From positions 61,989,725 to 62,053,724 of the forward strand of contig NC_044282.2 in assembly GCF_004027225.2 (NCBI RefSeq): a stretch of DNA of 64,000 bases, written 5' to 3'. Positions 1 to 12,700 of this stretch are shown here, in pieces. The first letter of the stretch is position 1. Every line of letters starts with the position of its first letter. The position numbers and the translations under genes are program-made. Source of the DNA: Strigops habroptila (taxonomy: Eukaryota; Chordata; Aves; Psittaciformes; Psittacidae). Under the pieces are notes generated by a model, which had not been told where the DNA came from, made no database searches, and saw nothing but the letters and a program-made list of their open reading frames with translations.

Positions 1-701
1 GTACATCCCCAACATGCCGCTACTGAGCTCTGCCTGGGTGGACGATATAGGAATCAAAGTTCCTGTTCCATACAGTGAAAGAAGGATCCATTGGTGGTCT
101 GTGGTCCTGGTTTGGAGATGTGGTTCCCATGGGAAACCTGAGGCTGAAAACCAGCACGAAGGCAGCTCTGTTGCTCTTGTTTATTCTTGTTTTGCAAAGA
201 GGTGGCCCCAGGAGTTCAGGGGGAGGTTTATAGACATGCTTCACATTTCTGCCTTGCCCTGGAGAACTTAGAATATCTGGGGAGGGAGAGGCTCTGATAA
301 ACTGGCAGGACAGGAGAGGTGAGGCTGTGGACCTGGGTGGTGCTGCAGAAACGTGAGGGGGCTGGGGCAGAAGGGAGTGCTGCTGGAGCACGGTTATCCT
401 CCAGCCATGTGGGAATGTAAGAGCCAGAGAAGGTGGTGCCTTTGGGGTTTAGCCAGTGAGTGGCTGCAATTCTGAGCATCGTCACATTTCTGGAGAGATG
501 CTAAAGCTGCTGCACTCCATCCATGCTACTGAAATAGATCCAGAAGCGCTGGTGGAGCAGGAAAGGCTGAGACCACCAGAGCTCCTGTTCTCCAGGCTTC
601 AGAGCTCTGCAGAATGGATGGGGGGCAGGAGGTGCCTGAGTGACACTAAAGGCTTGGGCAAAGCCTCTTGTGACTTTTCCTGTCCTTTTTGTCTCCCACA
701 G
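1..701 (+). other. NCOA1: NCOA1 intron (3' part) before the NR-box exon
   Basis: This stretch ends in a pyrimidine-rich tract and AG at 700-701, directly before the large exon. The short open frames inside it resemble no NCOA1 segment I know. I see no repeat or exon here. Confidence 0.7.
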
Positions 702-3700
702 GGATCATGGCATGCTCTCACCCCAGGAGAACACTAACTCGGCAATGTCCCTTCCCCGGGTCAGCCCCTCGCTGAACCCCAGCATCTCCCCGGGGCAAGG
801 CATGGCCCTGCCGCCTTCCATCCCTCCTTCCAACGGCAGCATGTTGGCCACCAACGTGAACCAGCAGCCAGGCGCCAGCCTCCACAACAGCAACTCCAGC
901 ACCAGCCAAACCAGCTTTGGATGCTCACCTGGGAACCAGATAGGAGCCAACGTTGCCTTAAGCCAGGGACAAGCCGGTCCCCAGAACAGTAACCACACAC
1001 TGAACCTCAATAGCTCCCCCATGAACAGTCCAGGGATTACCCCACCACAGTTCATGTCTCCGAGGCATCGGGTCAGCCCAGGGCTGGTGCCCAGGCCCAG
1101 GGTTCCCAGCAATCCCTTCTCACCCACCATGCCCACCATGCACTCTCCCGTGGGCATGGCCAACAGTGGCAGTGGGGGCAGCTGTGGGACCGGTGGCAAC
1201 AGACCCTTTCCCAGTGCCCCCATAAACTCTATGCAGGGGCTGACCGAAGGTCCCAGCACACCAGTGGGCTACTCCACACCACCCCCCGTGCTAAGACAGC
1301 TCAGCTCCCAGAGCTCACCCGGCCGCCTTGCCATGCAACCCATGAAAGCAGAGTCAAAGGACAGCAAAGAGATTGCCTCCATCCTGAGCGAGATGATCCA
1401 GTCTGATGGTGGTTCAGGGGATGGCAAACCGCTGGACTCAGGCATGCTGCACACAGGTGACAGGCTCTCAGAGGGGGACAGCAAGTGCCCCCAAGCCACC
1501 AGCCATAAGCTGGTCCAGCTCCTGGCCACCACGGCAGAGCAGCAGCTTCGACATGCCGATGCGGACACGAGCTGCAAAGATTCGTTAGTGTGTGCAGGCA
1601 CCGGGGCGGCCTTGGCCTCCAGCAACCCTCCCAGCAGCACCTGCCCTTCCTCCCACAGCTCGCTGACCGAGCGGCACAAGATTTTGCATAGACTCCTTCA
1701 GGAGGGCAGCCCTTCCGATCTTACCAGCCTGGCCATGGAGCACGAGAAGAAGGAGAACACCTCGAACCCCACCACCACCCCCACGACTCAGAGCCAGCTG
1801 CCAGGCAACCCAGACATCAAACTGGAGCCAGACACGCTGAAGAAAAAAGATGTCAAGGATCACCAGCTCCTGCGCTATCTGCTGGACAAGGATGAGAAGG
1901 AGCTTGCTGCGGCCCCGGCTCTGAGCCTAGATGATGTGAAGGTGAAGGTGGAGAAGACGGAGCAGATGGAACCCTGTAACACGGCCCCGGTGCCACTTGC
2001 CAAACCTCCTGCCGCAGAGGAGGTCAAGCTGGAGACGCAGGGCCAGGTGAGTTGGCCCATCTGCGTCTGTGCTGGTGGGATGCTCTTGACAAGTTGTGTT
2101 TTGCAGACAGTTTCCCCCAAACCTGCTAGCGTGCTTCCTCCACAGCAAGGTGGTGGGACTGGGAGAAGTGTGGGAAGATGTCTTGCAACCTTCTGCATTG
2201 GTGCCGCCTTCTCCAGCACCGGTGCTGTCCCCTTTTGTACAGATGTTTCATGTTTTGGCAGCACAGTTCTTCAACGCAATGGTGGGAAGGGAAAGAATAA
2301 ACTTCACTAAGGTGTATAAAAATGAGAAAGAAACGCAGCACATCGCTGCAGGTGGTGAGCTTGAGTGAGGAGAAGACCACGTGCATGTTGCCATGCAAAA
2401 AGGTTCTTAATTCTGCATCTCTGGGCGCATTCAGGCCTCGTGTCCCAGGGAATTTTCAAACCATTGCCCTCTTGTGGGCTGAGATTATCAATTATACGGG
2501 CCTTTTAGTTATCCTAAAAGTATTATTAAATTGAATAATCCAGTGACAGATCTCTGCAATAGAGATTTGGGTGTATAAATATTCATTACCCGCAGCTATG
2601 AATAGAAGAGATTTCTTATTTTTGAAAGCCAGGGGAGATGGTAACATGGATAAAGCTGCTTAATCCTTTTTAAGCAAAGAGAAGAGAGCGGCTGACATGA
2701 AGAGCAGGGCTGATCACCTGCTTACTGACTGCGGCAAATGAGGCTGCTGCTTTTGGAGACCCAGGGTGAGGAACAGAGCGCTCGGAGAGCCTCGAGCAAC
2801 AAAGGCACAATAAGTTTCTTAATAAGGTTAAGGGCTTGGGCTGGCTTGGGAGTCACGATCAGTTATCCTACAGGCGAGTGGGAATCACACTCCTCATCTC
2901 TGTCTATAATATACTTTCCCGGTGTCATCTGCTTGCTGGATGGTATGTCCTCCCCCATCATTCAGGCAGCTTGTTCAGCCTGGCGAACAGAAGGATCCAA
3001 GAAGACATTAGAGCAGCTTCCAGTGCCTAAAGGGACCAACAAGAAAGCTGGAGAGGGGCTTTTGACAAGGGCCTGTAGGGACAGGACAAGGGGAATGGCT
3101 TTAAACTGACAGAGGGGAGATTTAGATGAGATCTTAGGAAGAAGTTTTTCCCTGTGAGGGTGGTGAGGCCCTGGCACAGGGTGCCCAGAGAAGCTGTGGC
3201 TGCCCCATCCCTGGCAGTGTTCAAGGCCAGGTTGGATGGGGCTTGGAGCAACCTGGTCTAGTCCCTGTCTGTGGCAGTGGGGTGGAACTGGATGAGCTTT
3301 AAGGTCCTTTCCAACCCAAACCATTCTGTGATTCTGTCATCTCCCATTTGAGATCCATTATGTAGATTAATGTGCCTTTAGATGAGGAAGACCCAAAGCA
3401 TGAAAAGCATGATGTGCTTATTTTGGGAGCTTGCAGGTGGGCAGTGAAGCAAGTACCCACAGGTACCCACCAGTAAGCCGGGTACCTACTGCAGTGCTCC
3501 TGCAGAAGGCACAGCATCCTCCTGGGAGATGCACCGGGCTCTTGGACACAGCCACCCCAACCTGCATTCACCATCAGGGAACACGGTTATAGCTGAAACC
3601 AGGCAAAATGCTGGGGCATGGAAAGAGCCCATGCTTGCCTGGTCTCCCAGACATCCGTGTCTGGGATTCACTCACAGGCAGGCTCTTTGCTGACCACCAG

Positions 3701-6700
3701 TGATGGTTCCAGGTAGTCCATCCCTTGGAGAAGGCATAAAGCCCTATTAATTAAACGAGGCTGTGCTAGCTAATTGTGTTCAGCTCTCGAACAAGCACAC
3801 ACAGCTTGGCTGACTTGAGCCTGGATGTGTTTATAAGCCCCTCTCCTGCACTGTTAGAAGCAGCCAAACATTTTTAGGCTCCTTTGTGGCTTTTCAGTTC
3901 CAAGTTTCCCTCCCCAGGCAGCTGGAGAGCATCAGGACGATACGTTGGACCGTATCGAATGCTTCCAAAGAGTTAATAAAAGAAGCTGGAGAAGAGTCTT
4001 AAAATGCATTTTCTGAGGAGCGAACAACCCTTCACTGCTCAGCAGTTTAGGACAGACTTCCATTTCCACGTGTTTTCTGTTACAGGCTGCTTTGGTGCAG
4101 CGTGGGGAGGAGGAGCTGCCATTCCAAATAAAATCTAGCACTTGCTAGATTTTTGTTTTCATGTGTGATTATTTTAGGAATCAAAATGTCAATTAGGAGC
4201 AACATTAATTGTGGGGCAGGCTCTGCAGCTTGCCTTCAGCTTTGAAGGAATTATTTCCTTTCTAGATTTATCCTATGGAGATACCCTTGGGTTTGCCTAG
4301 AGCCCCTGGTGGTGGGGTGAGAAAAAAGTGTACTCAGGTAGGGCTTGAGAAAGAGCTACTAGGAATTGCAAGTGTTAAAAAAAAAAAAAAAATGAAAGGA
4401 AAAGAGTAAGGAAGGTTTCGGGAGCGCTTGTCGTCCTTGTGCTTCAAAACATGAGCTTCAGCTTGGTGAAAAGGAAACTTTTCCTCAAGTCAGATTGTCT
4501 TATATCTGCCCTGGAGCACGATGCTGGGGAGCAGGGAGGGCTGCCTGGGCCTGGAGTGCTCCACCACGTGTGGACAGTGGAGTCAGGAGAGAGAAGCTGT
4601 GGCTGCCCCATCCCTGACAGTGTTCAAGGCCAGGCTGGACGGGGCTTGGAGCAACCTGCTCTAGTGGAAGGTGTCCCAGGTTTGCTGGGTGGGTACCATC
4701 TAGAAGCACCTCTATTCTCGCCAAGCTGATTTCCCATGTGGGGCATCCTAGGAGCCAGCTGGGTGAGGGATGAAGGGCAGAAGTGAGATGCTCTCCCTTG
4801 GTTTGCCTTTTGGTTGGCTCTGGTTTTGGAACCTTGTTTCTGCTGGGAGCTGGAGTTTTGGGGAAGAAGAAGCTGTTCAGAAATATTCAGCCACCCTGAG
4901 CCTCCATCGCTTGCATCACGGCTTTTCTCACCCATCTAGGGGCAGAAATAGGTTGTGGAGATCTGAGTCTTCTCTGAGCAATGCTGGGTGGCCTGAGCTG
5001 CCCCAGCACTGTGTATTTTCTAGATGTGGAGGAGAAATAGAATATCCATCAAAGTGGGCACAGATTCCAGGTGTAAGTTCAGGTGCTTCAGAAAACAACT
5101 GATAAGCACCCTGCTCCCATGTCCTTCATTCCCACCTCTCCTTCCTCCAACCTCTTCACATACCCAGTGAGCAACACAAGAACATCACTGCTCCTGTTTT
5201 ATCTCTACTTAACATCTGTTTTGGATGCCTACAGCTGCCTCTGTGCCTTTCTTCTCCCTCTGCTTTCAAAACTACCTCCCTGCAGGAGGAGGTGGAGTTG
5301 AGGAGATGTATTTCTGCCGTGTGTGGATGTCTCCGACTTGTTTCACTTCTCTTTGTTTTGCAAACTGGAGCTTTAAGGAAATTTTGCTTGGTCGAGAAAT
5401 TACATCACTTGGAAGAGCTGAAACATGCAAACTTCCACTGCAGGGCTTGAATTTGCTGCATTTAATTTTCTCTGTGAGCCTGGGTTTAGGAGGATATTCT
5501 GCTTCTCAGGGCTCTGGGGATAGGATTTGATAGAAAGGATATGGGGGAAAAGAAAAAGACTGGTTAGTCCATCACAAATTGCAACATTGATGCCTGCTGC
5601 TCGCAGAGCACTTTTCATCATCAGCGTCGTCTAAACGTCATTTAATTCACAAAATGCTACTGTGAAATGAAAACAAGCATGTGCCCTGTCATGTATATTA
5701 AAAATACCAATTCATCTACCCAAGTGCTACCATGAGGCTGTAGGAAAGGGGAGAAAAGAGCAGTGAAGCTCAAGAAGGAAATCTCTGCCATGGTGGGGAG
5801 TGTGAACAGGGTCTCTCAGGTCTTGGATGCTGGACTGGGCTTGTGGTTTCAATGGAGCCACCGTTATTGGAGGGTCCATCCCAAGGTGGAGCTTCCCGTA
5901 GACATCATATCTGAGATATGAAATATTTCCAGCTACGATTTAGGGAGAAACTTCCCTTGATTTCTTCTGGTAAGGGGCAAAGCTGTCACCTTGGTGAGAG
6001 ATCTTTAATGTCGCTCCATCAGCCAGGGAAGTGTGTATGTATCCCCAGGATGCTCAAAGCCAGTGGCCTCCCAGCTGTTTATCACAGGTAGAGGCTGTCG
6101 CCTGCAGCCTCATGTCTTGGCTGATGTCAGAGCCACTTGTTGAAGCCAGCATCCCAATTCCTGGCAGATTTCTCCATCCTCTCCAGACCAGAACAACATC
6201 AATGATCGAGGGAGGGGATTGTCCCCTTCTATTCTGCTCTCATGAGAACCTTCCCTGCAGCTCTGGGACCCCAACATAAGAAGGACGTGGAGCTGTTGGA
6301 GCGAGTCCAGAGGAGGCCACAAAGATGCTCCGAGGGCTGGAGCACCTCTGCTATGGAGACAGGCTGAGAGAGCTGGGCTTGTTCAGCCTGGAGAAGAGAA
6401 GGCTGTGGGGAGACCTTAGAGCAGCTCCAGCGCCTAAAGGGGCTGACAAGAAATCTGGAGAGGGGCTTTTGACAAGGGCCTGTAGGGACAGGACAAGGGG
6501 GAATGGCTTTAACCTGACAGAGGGGAGATTTAGGTTAGACATTAGGAGGAAGTTCTTCCCTGTGAGGGTGGTGAGGCCCTGGCACAGGTTGCCCAGAGAA
6601 GCTGTGGCTGCCCCATCCCTGGCAGTGTCCAAGGCCAGGCTGGACGGGGCTTGGAGCAACCTGCTCTAGTGGAAGGTGTCCCCACTCATGGCAGGGGGCT

Positions 6701-9700
6701 GGAACTGGGTGAGCTTTAAGGTTCTTTGCAACCCAAACCATTCTGTGATTCTACCAAATGCAAAGTTCTTCCCTAGTGCTATCAAGTTATCTATTAATTA
6801 CCCTGTGCTAGTGGCCAGGCTTTCCCTGGTGCCAAAGGCTGGCTCTTCTGGAAGCAGTATGGATCCTTAGATTTTAAAGCATTTAGCTTCCCTTGAGATA
6901 CTTTTCTTTTTAGCCAAAGCTCATTTATCTCAACCCCTTTAAACCCAGCCTGCTGCTTTACAGCACTGCTGTTATAGCCACCGGTGCAAATTCCTTGCCC
7001 AGTATCTTTCCCATTTATTTGAGTCCCCGGGCTAAACTTTCCACTCTTAGCCATGATGGAGGCTGGAAAAGCTGAATGATATTTTACTACCCCATTGAGG
7101 GTAATTACATGCCTGAGGCCGGTGTTAGTTTTGGACACTCGTTCCAAAAAGTCACTTCTGTTTCTTAGAAAAGACCATTTTTTAATTATTATAATTTCAG
7201 CCTAAGCATATGTATATTAACAAGGCAAATTATCCCCCATTTTAAATAGCTGGAGGTTAAATATACCATTAATAATTATGCTAATTGCAGTGTGTGAGCA
7301 TCTCAAAGCTACTGCTGAGGACCAGGCTCCAGGGTGAGAACCTGTGTGCACGTTGGGAACAGTCCTTGTCCCCCCAGGCTCTCCCAGGAAGAGGCATGTG
7401 GGGCTGGTTCTCTATCCATGCAAGATGCTCGGTGTTTTGGCAAACAAAGGGGTGGGAGAGCAGCACTGGGGGGCTGCGTGCATGTGAAAGTAGTGCTTGG
7501 TCTCGCTGATGCTGTATTTGGGCTGAATCACCCACCTCTGATTGTTTGCTTTCTTTCCTCAGTTCGCTGCCGAGCTGGAGCAGCTGGACCAGCTCCTGCC
7601 CTCGCTGGAGAAGGCAGCTCAGCTGCCCGGCTTGTGCGGACCAGAGAGGAACGAGAGCAGTGTGGCCGGTGTCGCTGTCAAACCGGAGATGCTGGCAGCT
7701 CCCCTACAGCCCAGCACCGCTGCCAGAGCCCCCGCGGGACTCAACAGTATGTGTCCACCCAAAACTGGGTCCCTTCCAGGGGCTGGGAGGGGAGGGTCTT
7801 GCCCAGCACCAGCTCAGCTGCAGGTGGATAGGGTACCACCATCCTGGATCCCGCCATGGGGATGCTCTGGGGGACCTGGTGCAAGACCAGTGATGGCGAG
7901 TCCCATGGTACACCTGCAAATAGCCATGATGTAAGAGGGGAGGGACATGGTCACTCTGAGACATGTGCTTGGTCACAAGGGAGCGGGCAGGCTCAGGTGG
8001 AGGTGTCAGGAGCTACTGGAGAGAGTCCAGCAGAGGCCACAAGGACAATCAGGGGTCTGGAGCATCTCTGTTATGAGGAGAGATTGTGGGAGCTGGGCCT
8101 GGTTAGTCTAGAGAAGAGAAGACTGAGAGGGGCATCTCATTAACGCGTATAAATATCCCAAAGGTGGGTGCCAAGAGGATGGTGCCAGAGTCTTTTCAGT
8201 GGTACCCAGCGAAACAACGAGGAGCAATGGCCGTAAATCAGAACACAAGAAGTTTCACCTCAACATGAGGAAGAACTTCTTCACGTTGAGGGTGGCAGAG
8301 CACTGAATAGGCTGCCCAGGGGGGTTGTGGAGTCTCCCTCTCTGAAGACATTCAACACCCACCTGGATACATTCCTGTGTAACCTGCTGTAGGTGTCTCT
8401 GCCTTGGCAGGGGAGTTGGACTAGATGATATCCAGAGATACCTTCCAGCCCTAATGATCCTGTGATTCTGTGTTTGGGGTTTCAAAGCATCGCTGGCACT
8501 TCAGACATGGGTTTGAGACTTAGTAGACCCAGGTGCAGCATCAGGACCTTTTTCTAGGCACCCAAAAAAAATAAAAAGGCCTGATTTTTCTCCAAAGTGA
8601 GCAGTTAAAAAAAAAATAATGATAATAATTAGGATTTCTTTCCTGAAGGAGCCCACAGGCAAGTAATAAGTTCAGGGTGTTTTCTAGCAAAACCATATAT
8701 GGACCCCATGTCTGGAGGCTCAACCTGGGGCTCTTTGGTGGGCTTCCCCAGGGTGGGTGTTAACAGAGGCACAGCTATTCCCAGCAAACCACCCCACCCC
8801 CATCTGCCATGGGGAAAGCAAATTTTTATTGATTACAGCATAAATTTGCACAAATAACTTCATGCAGTGGCTCCTGCCATGGTGGTGTGCTCAGCCAGAG
8901 CCCACGCTGCTCACCTGCTGTGATGGACATCGCCATGCCAGCTCCAAGCCCAGCAGTGCAAGGGATGCTCTCCTGTCCCCTTCGGTACTGCAGCATCCCC
9001 AGGGCAGCATGCCGGAGCCAGTCCTGGCGCCATGGGGCTTTTCCCATCCTGCACTTGATTTTTCATGGATATAATTATCTGTCACATCCCCCATATAGCT
9101 CTCTACAGCTACCTGAAAGGAGGTTGTAGTGAGGTGGGAGTTGGTCTCTTTTCCCAAGTAACAAGCGATAGGACAAGAGGAAGTAGCCTCAAGCTGCACC
9201 AGGGGAGGTTTAGATTGGATATGAGGAAAAATTTCTTCATCGAGAGGGTGCTCAGGCATTGGAGCAGCCTTCCCAGGGAAGTGGTGGAATCGTTGTCCCT
9301 GGAAGTGTTCAAAAACCATGTAGATGAGGCCTTCAGTGACATGGTTTAGTGGACTTGACAGTTCTGTGGTAAAGGTTGGACTTAAGGATCTTAAAGGTCT
9401 TTTTCCAACCTGGTTGATTCTATGATTCTGAGATATCACTGCTGCTGCAAATCGCACTGAGTCTTGAATGCTGAAGTGCAGCATCTAGAGCAGAGGGAGT
9501 GAAGAGTGAGCAGCAGGGCCCGGTATAAACCAGTTAGCTGCTGGTCCGCATCCTACCCAGGGCAGGATAATTGTCCTGTTACTTATTCAGCAAATGGAGA
9601 TGAGGAGGTTTTGGGTTCCAGCCCAGCATGACACCCACAAGGCAGCTCTGGCAGGCAGGGCTGGGATATTTTCAGAGGACTCGGGTTGCAGAAGCAGAGC

Positions 9701-12700
9701 TTTTAAACGGGTAGGAGCGTTGCAGCAGAAGGAGAAGCAATGTGGTGGTGTGAGCATGGCCCAAATACTGCTGTGAAGTGGGGTGAAGCTGCCCTGGGAG
9801 GCTGAGTTGTCAGCGGGCTAGCAGGGGGGACTGTCCAAGGGCAGCGCAGCATCGCACCACCGAGCATTGGCTTGCAGGTCTCTAACCCCAAGAAAAATCA
9901 CTCTATGAGCAACAGGCAGGCTCTGGAGCAAAGTGCTATGGGCTGACACGTCACCCTGCCTGTCATATGTCATAGGGAAAGAGTTTGGGGTCTCATAAAT
10001 CGGAGTATCAGCTACCAGAAGACATACAGGGTAGGGCATGAGAGGTGGATGCTGGAAGGGTGATGAGTGACAGCTGTGTTGAGCCCAGAGGCATCAGGGA
10101 GCCATGCCGTGGCTCCCCTCCATCAGGGAAATGTCTGGGAAGGAAAAAGGAGCTGTCAGCCCTGTAGCTGTAACCATGCACTGATTCATCTCTGAACTGA
10201 ATTCACCATTAAGCTTATTGCTCAAGCCTAATAGTTCCTTGCCAAGGACTCTCTTGTGCCAGGGCTGAGATGATTGATAGCTTCAGCAGCAGGGACACTC
10301 ATAATGCTCTGACATAAACAAGAGTGGCGCTTATTGCCTTTGGAGGGAAGGGAATCCTGCATCCAAGTTAGGGAGGAGGGTGAGCATGTTTGTGGCAGGG
10401 GCTGCAGTTGTAAGTGCTTGAAATGCCAACTGCTGCCCTCCTGGGTTACAGCGTCCAAAATAGCAGTTACCACCCAGGAGACCCACCACAAGCCTCACTG
10501 AAGGCACTGCCATTGAATTTAACTTGTGTGGGAAAACCATGGGGCACCCCTAAGCAGATCCTCAAGGATTTAGAGGTGCTACTTATAGGGAGAGGGGTTG
10601 CCAACAGCCACGGCTGCTGGCCACCCACTTACAAGGCTGCCTCTTGCATTCATTTTTCAGTTCAATGTGAGCGTTTGAGATGGGCTCCCTGATGGCAAAC
10701 TGCAGCTGAACTTGCAAAAACTTATCTAAATAAAGATTAGAATAATGCAAGCTCTAACAACATCATTTTAGTTGATTTAAAGCCAGCAGGTGACAGATGA
10801 GAGCTGCATAGGCAGGAAGCCAGCATGGAGAGCAGCACTGCTGGGGCTCCCCTCCAGCTGCCTGGCATAAGGGGGGGCACGGTTCCTATGCTGGGGTCAC
10901 CCCCGGCGGGAGCAGAGCCTGGTTGGTGTGGCTACATCAAGCGATTGAGCTGTGCTTCAGCCTCTTTAATTCACTGTGGTCCTGAAACACTCCGTTCAGC
11001 AGTGTTCAAACCCTGTCAAATATATATTAGACAGATGCGAGCCCCAACCCTCTGGCTTTCTTATATCCAGTTGATTATTGTTAATTTTATGCCCAGCTTA
11101 TTATTTCAAGTTCTAGCTACTCTTTTGGGTGTCAGCCCCTTGCCTATACACAGCATGGCACAGGCTGCAGGGACTGCAGTGCTGCCTGGGGGCTGTTGTC
11201 ACCCGGGGTGGTTCCCTCAGGGTGGCTGCGAGTGACCAAGCCACACGTGGGACTGAGCCTTCAGTGTTAGGTGAGGTGACATCCCACCATGACATCCTTC
11301 TTGCCCTCCAAACTTAACAACGCCAGTGCCCTCCCTGACGGGGCTAGGATTGATCAGAGGGATGGAGCACCTCTCCTATGAGGAAAGGCTGAGAGAGTTG
11401 GGGTTTTTCAGCCTGGAGAGGGCAAGACTCTGGGGAGACCTTGTTGCAGTCCTTCAGTTCTTAAAAGAGACCTATAAGAAAAATGGGGAGAGGCTTTTTA
11501 ACAGCACAAGGGGTGATGGTTTTAAACTAAAAGAGGGGAGATTCAGGCTGGATGTGAGGAAAAAATTCTTTATAATGAGGGTGGTAAAAAAACTGGCGCA
11601 GGTTGCCCAGAGAGGTGGTGGATGCACCATCCCTGGAGACTTTCAAGGCCAGGCTAGATGTGGTTCTGGGCAACCTGATCTAACTGAAGATGTCCCTGCT
11701 AATTGCAGAGGTGTTGGACTAGATGACCGTCAAAGGTCCCTTCCAACCCTCCAACCTAAACTATTGATTCTATGACTTTGCCGGGCACCTGTGGTACTGC
11801 AGTGAGCCTTGGGGAGAGATGTGACTTGTCCTGTTTTTCCTTTGTTTGTTTTTATGATGTAATGACTCTCTAGCAATGAACAGTGGGCAGAGCGTGCAGC
11901 CTGGTCGGACCCCGTTTGAGTTCTGCGACCCCATGGAGCCAGCGCAGATGAGGCCGGTTCCTTGTCCTGCGAGCAATGGCAGCAGCCCACACGCCCGTGG
12001 GCCAGCCCAGCAGGGCAGGGGCACGGTGACTGCACCAAACCCCTTCCCACCCGACACAGGTATGGACAGCCACAGGCACCTGCTCCTCTCCTTCTTCTTC
12101 AGGTCACACTAAGGTTTTCCAGGGAGTCTCATGGGAGAAAAGGCATTGTAGGTTGGAGCTCGAGCATCACTGTTCATCAGCAGCTTTTCCCAAGCACCGA
12201 GCTTCCAAGCTGTGCTTGTTGTTTTCTCTCTGTTCATGTCAATAGAGTTTCAGACAAAAGAAAGACCTTTCTGTCCATCCCCGTTCCTGGGAAGGCAGGA
12301 GGAGGAAGCTGCATCCCCTTGCCTATTTGGGGGGGGTGGTGGTGGCTCAGGTTCCCCAGGCTCTGGTGGAGGTTTAATTTCCATGAGACTCAGTGCATGG
12401 CTGGTGCGTCAGGAGAAGAGCTGCAGTAGCACAGTCTCATCTCACCCTGCTGAAATTGCCAGTGGTGAAACACCACAGACCTTGCCGTGAGCCATTTCGG
12501 CAGCCTTGGCACCAGAGGGTTGTGGATGTTGCTTCTTTGCCCTCCTCTGCTTCCCTTGATGCTTCCCTTGATGCATCAAGCAATGCTGAACATGATCTGG
12601 AAGAGAGACCTTCCTTGTCACTATTGACTGTACAACAGCTTGACTGCACATGCAGAAAGCAAATAACCTAGATCTCATCTTGTCATGATGGTACTGTGGG

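Larger units (their letters stand above)
2047..7562 (+). other. NCOA1: NCOA1 intron, 5.5 kb with CR1 copies
   Basis: Donor GTGAGT at 2047 and acceptor CAG ending at 7562. It holds three CR1 fragments (about 2970-3337, 4588-4685, 6195-6752) and a 16-A run at 4377-4392. Its first 264 bases stay open in the coding frame (see findings). The rest is unique AT-richer sequence with no recognisable gene. Confidence 0.85.

Noticed and set aside
2738-3324. Several open frames that recur across the window with similar protein sequence (for example [14 protein letters not shown])
   Set aside because: They are translations of CR1 3' regions on either strand, not genes.
11876-12112. Open frame beginning [16 protein letters not shown] considered as an extra NCOA1 exon
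   Set aside because: The flanking exons already join in phase to give the continuous known SRC-1 order (...LNR|MPELE...), and I recognise no SRC-1 segment in it.
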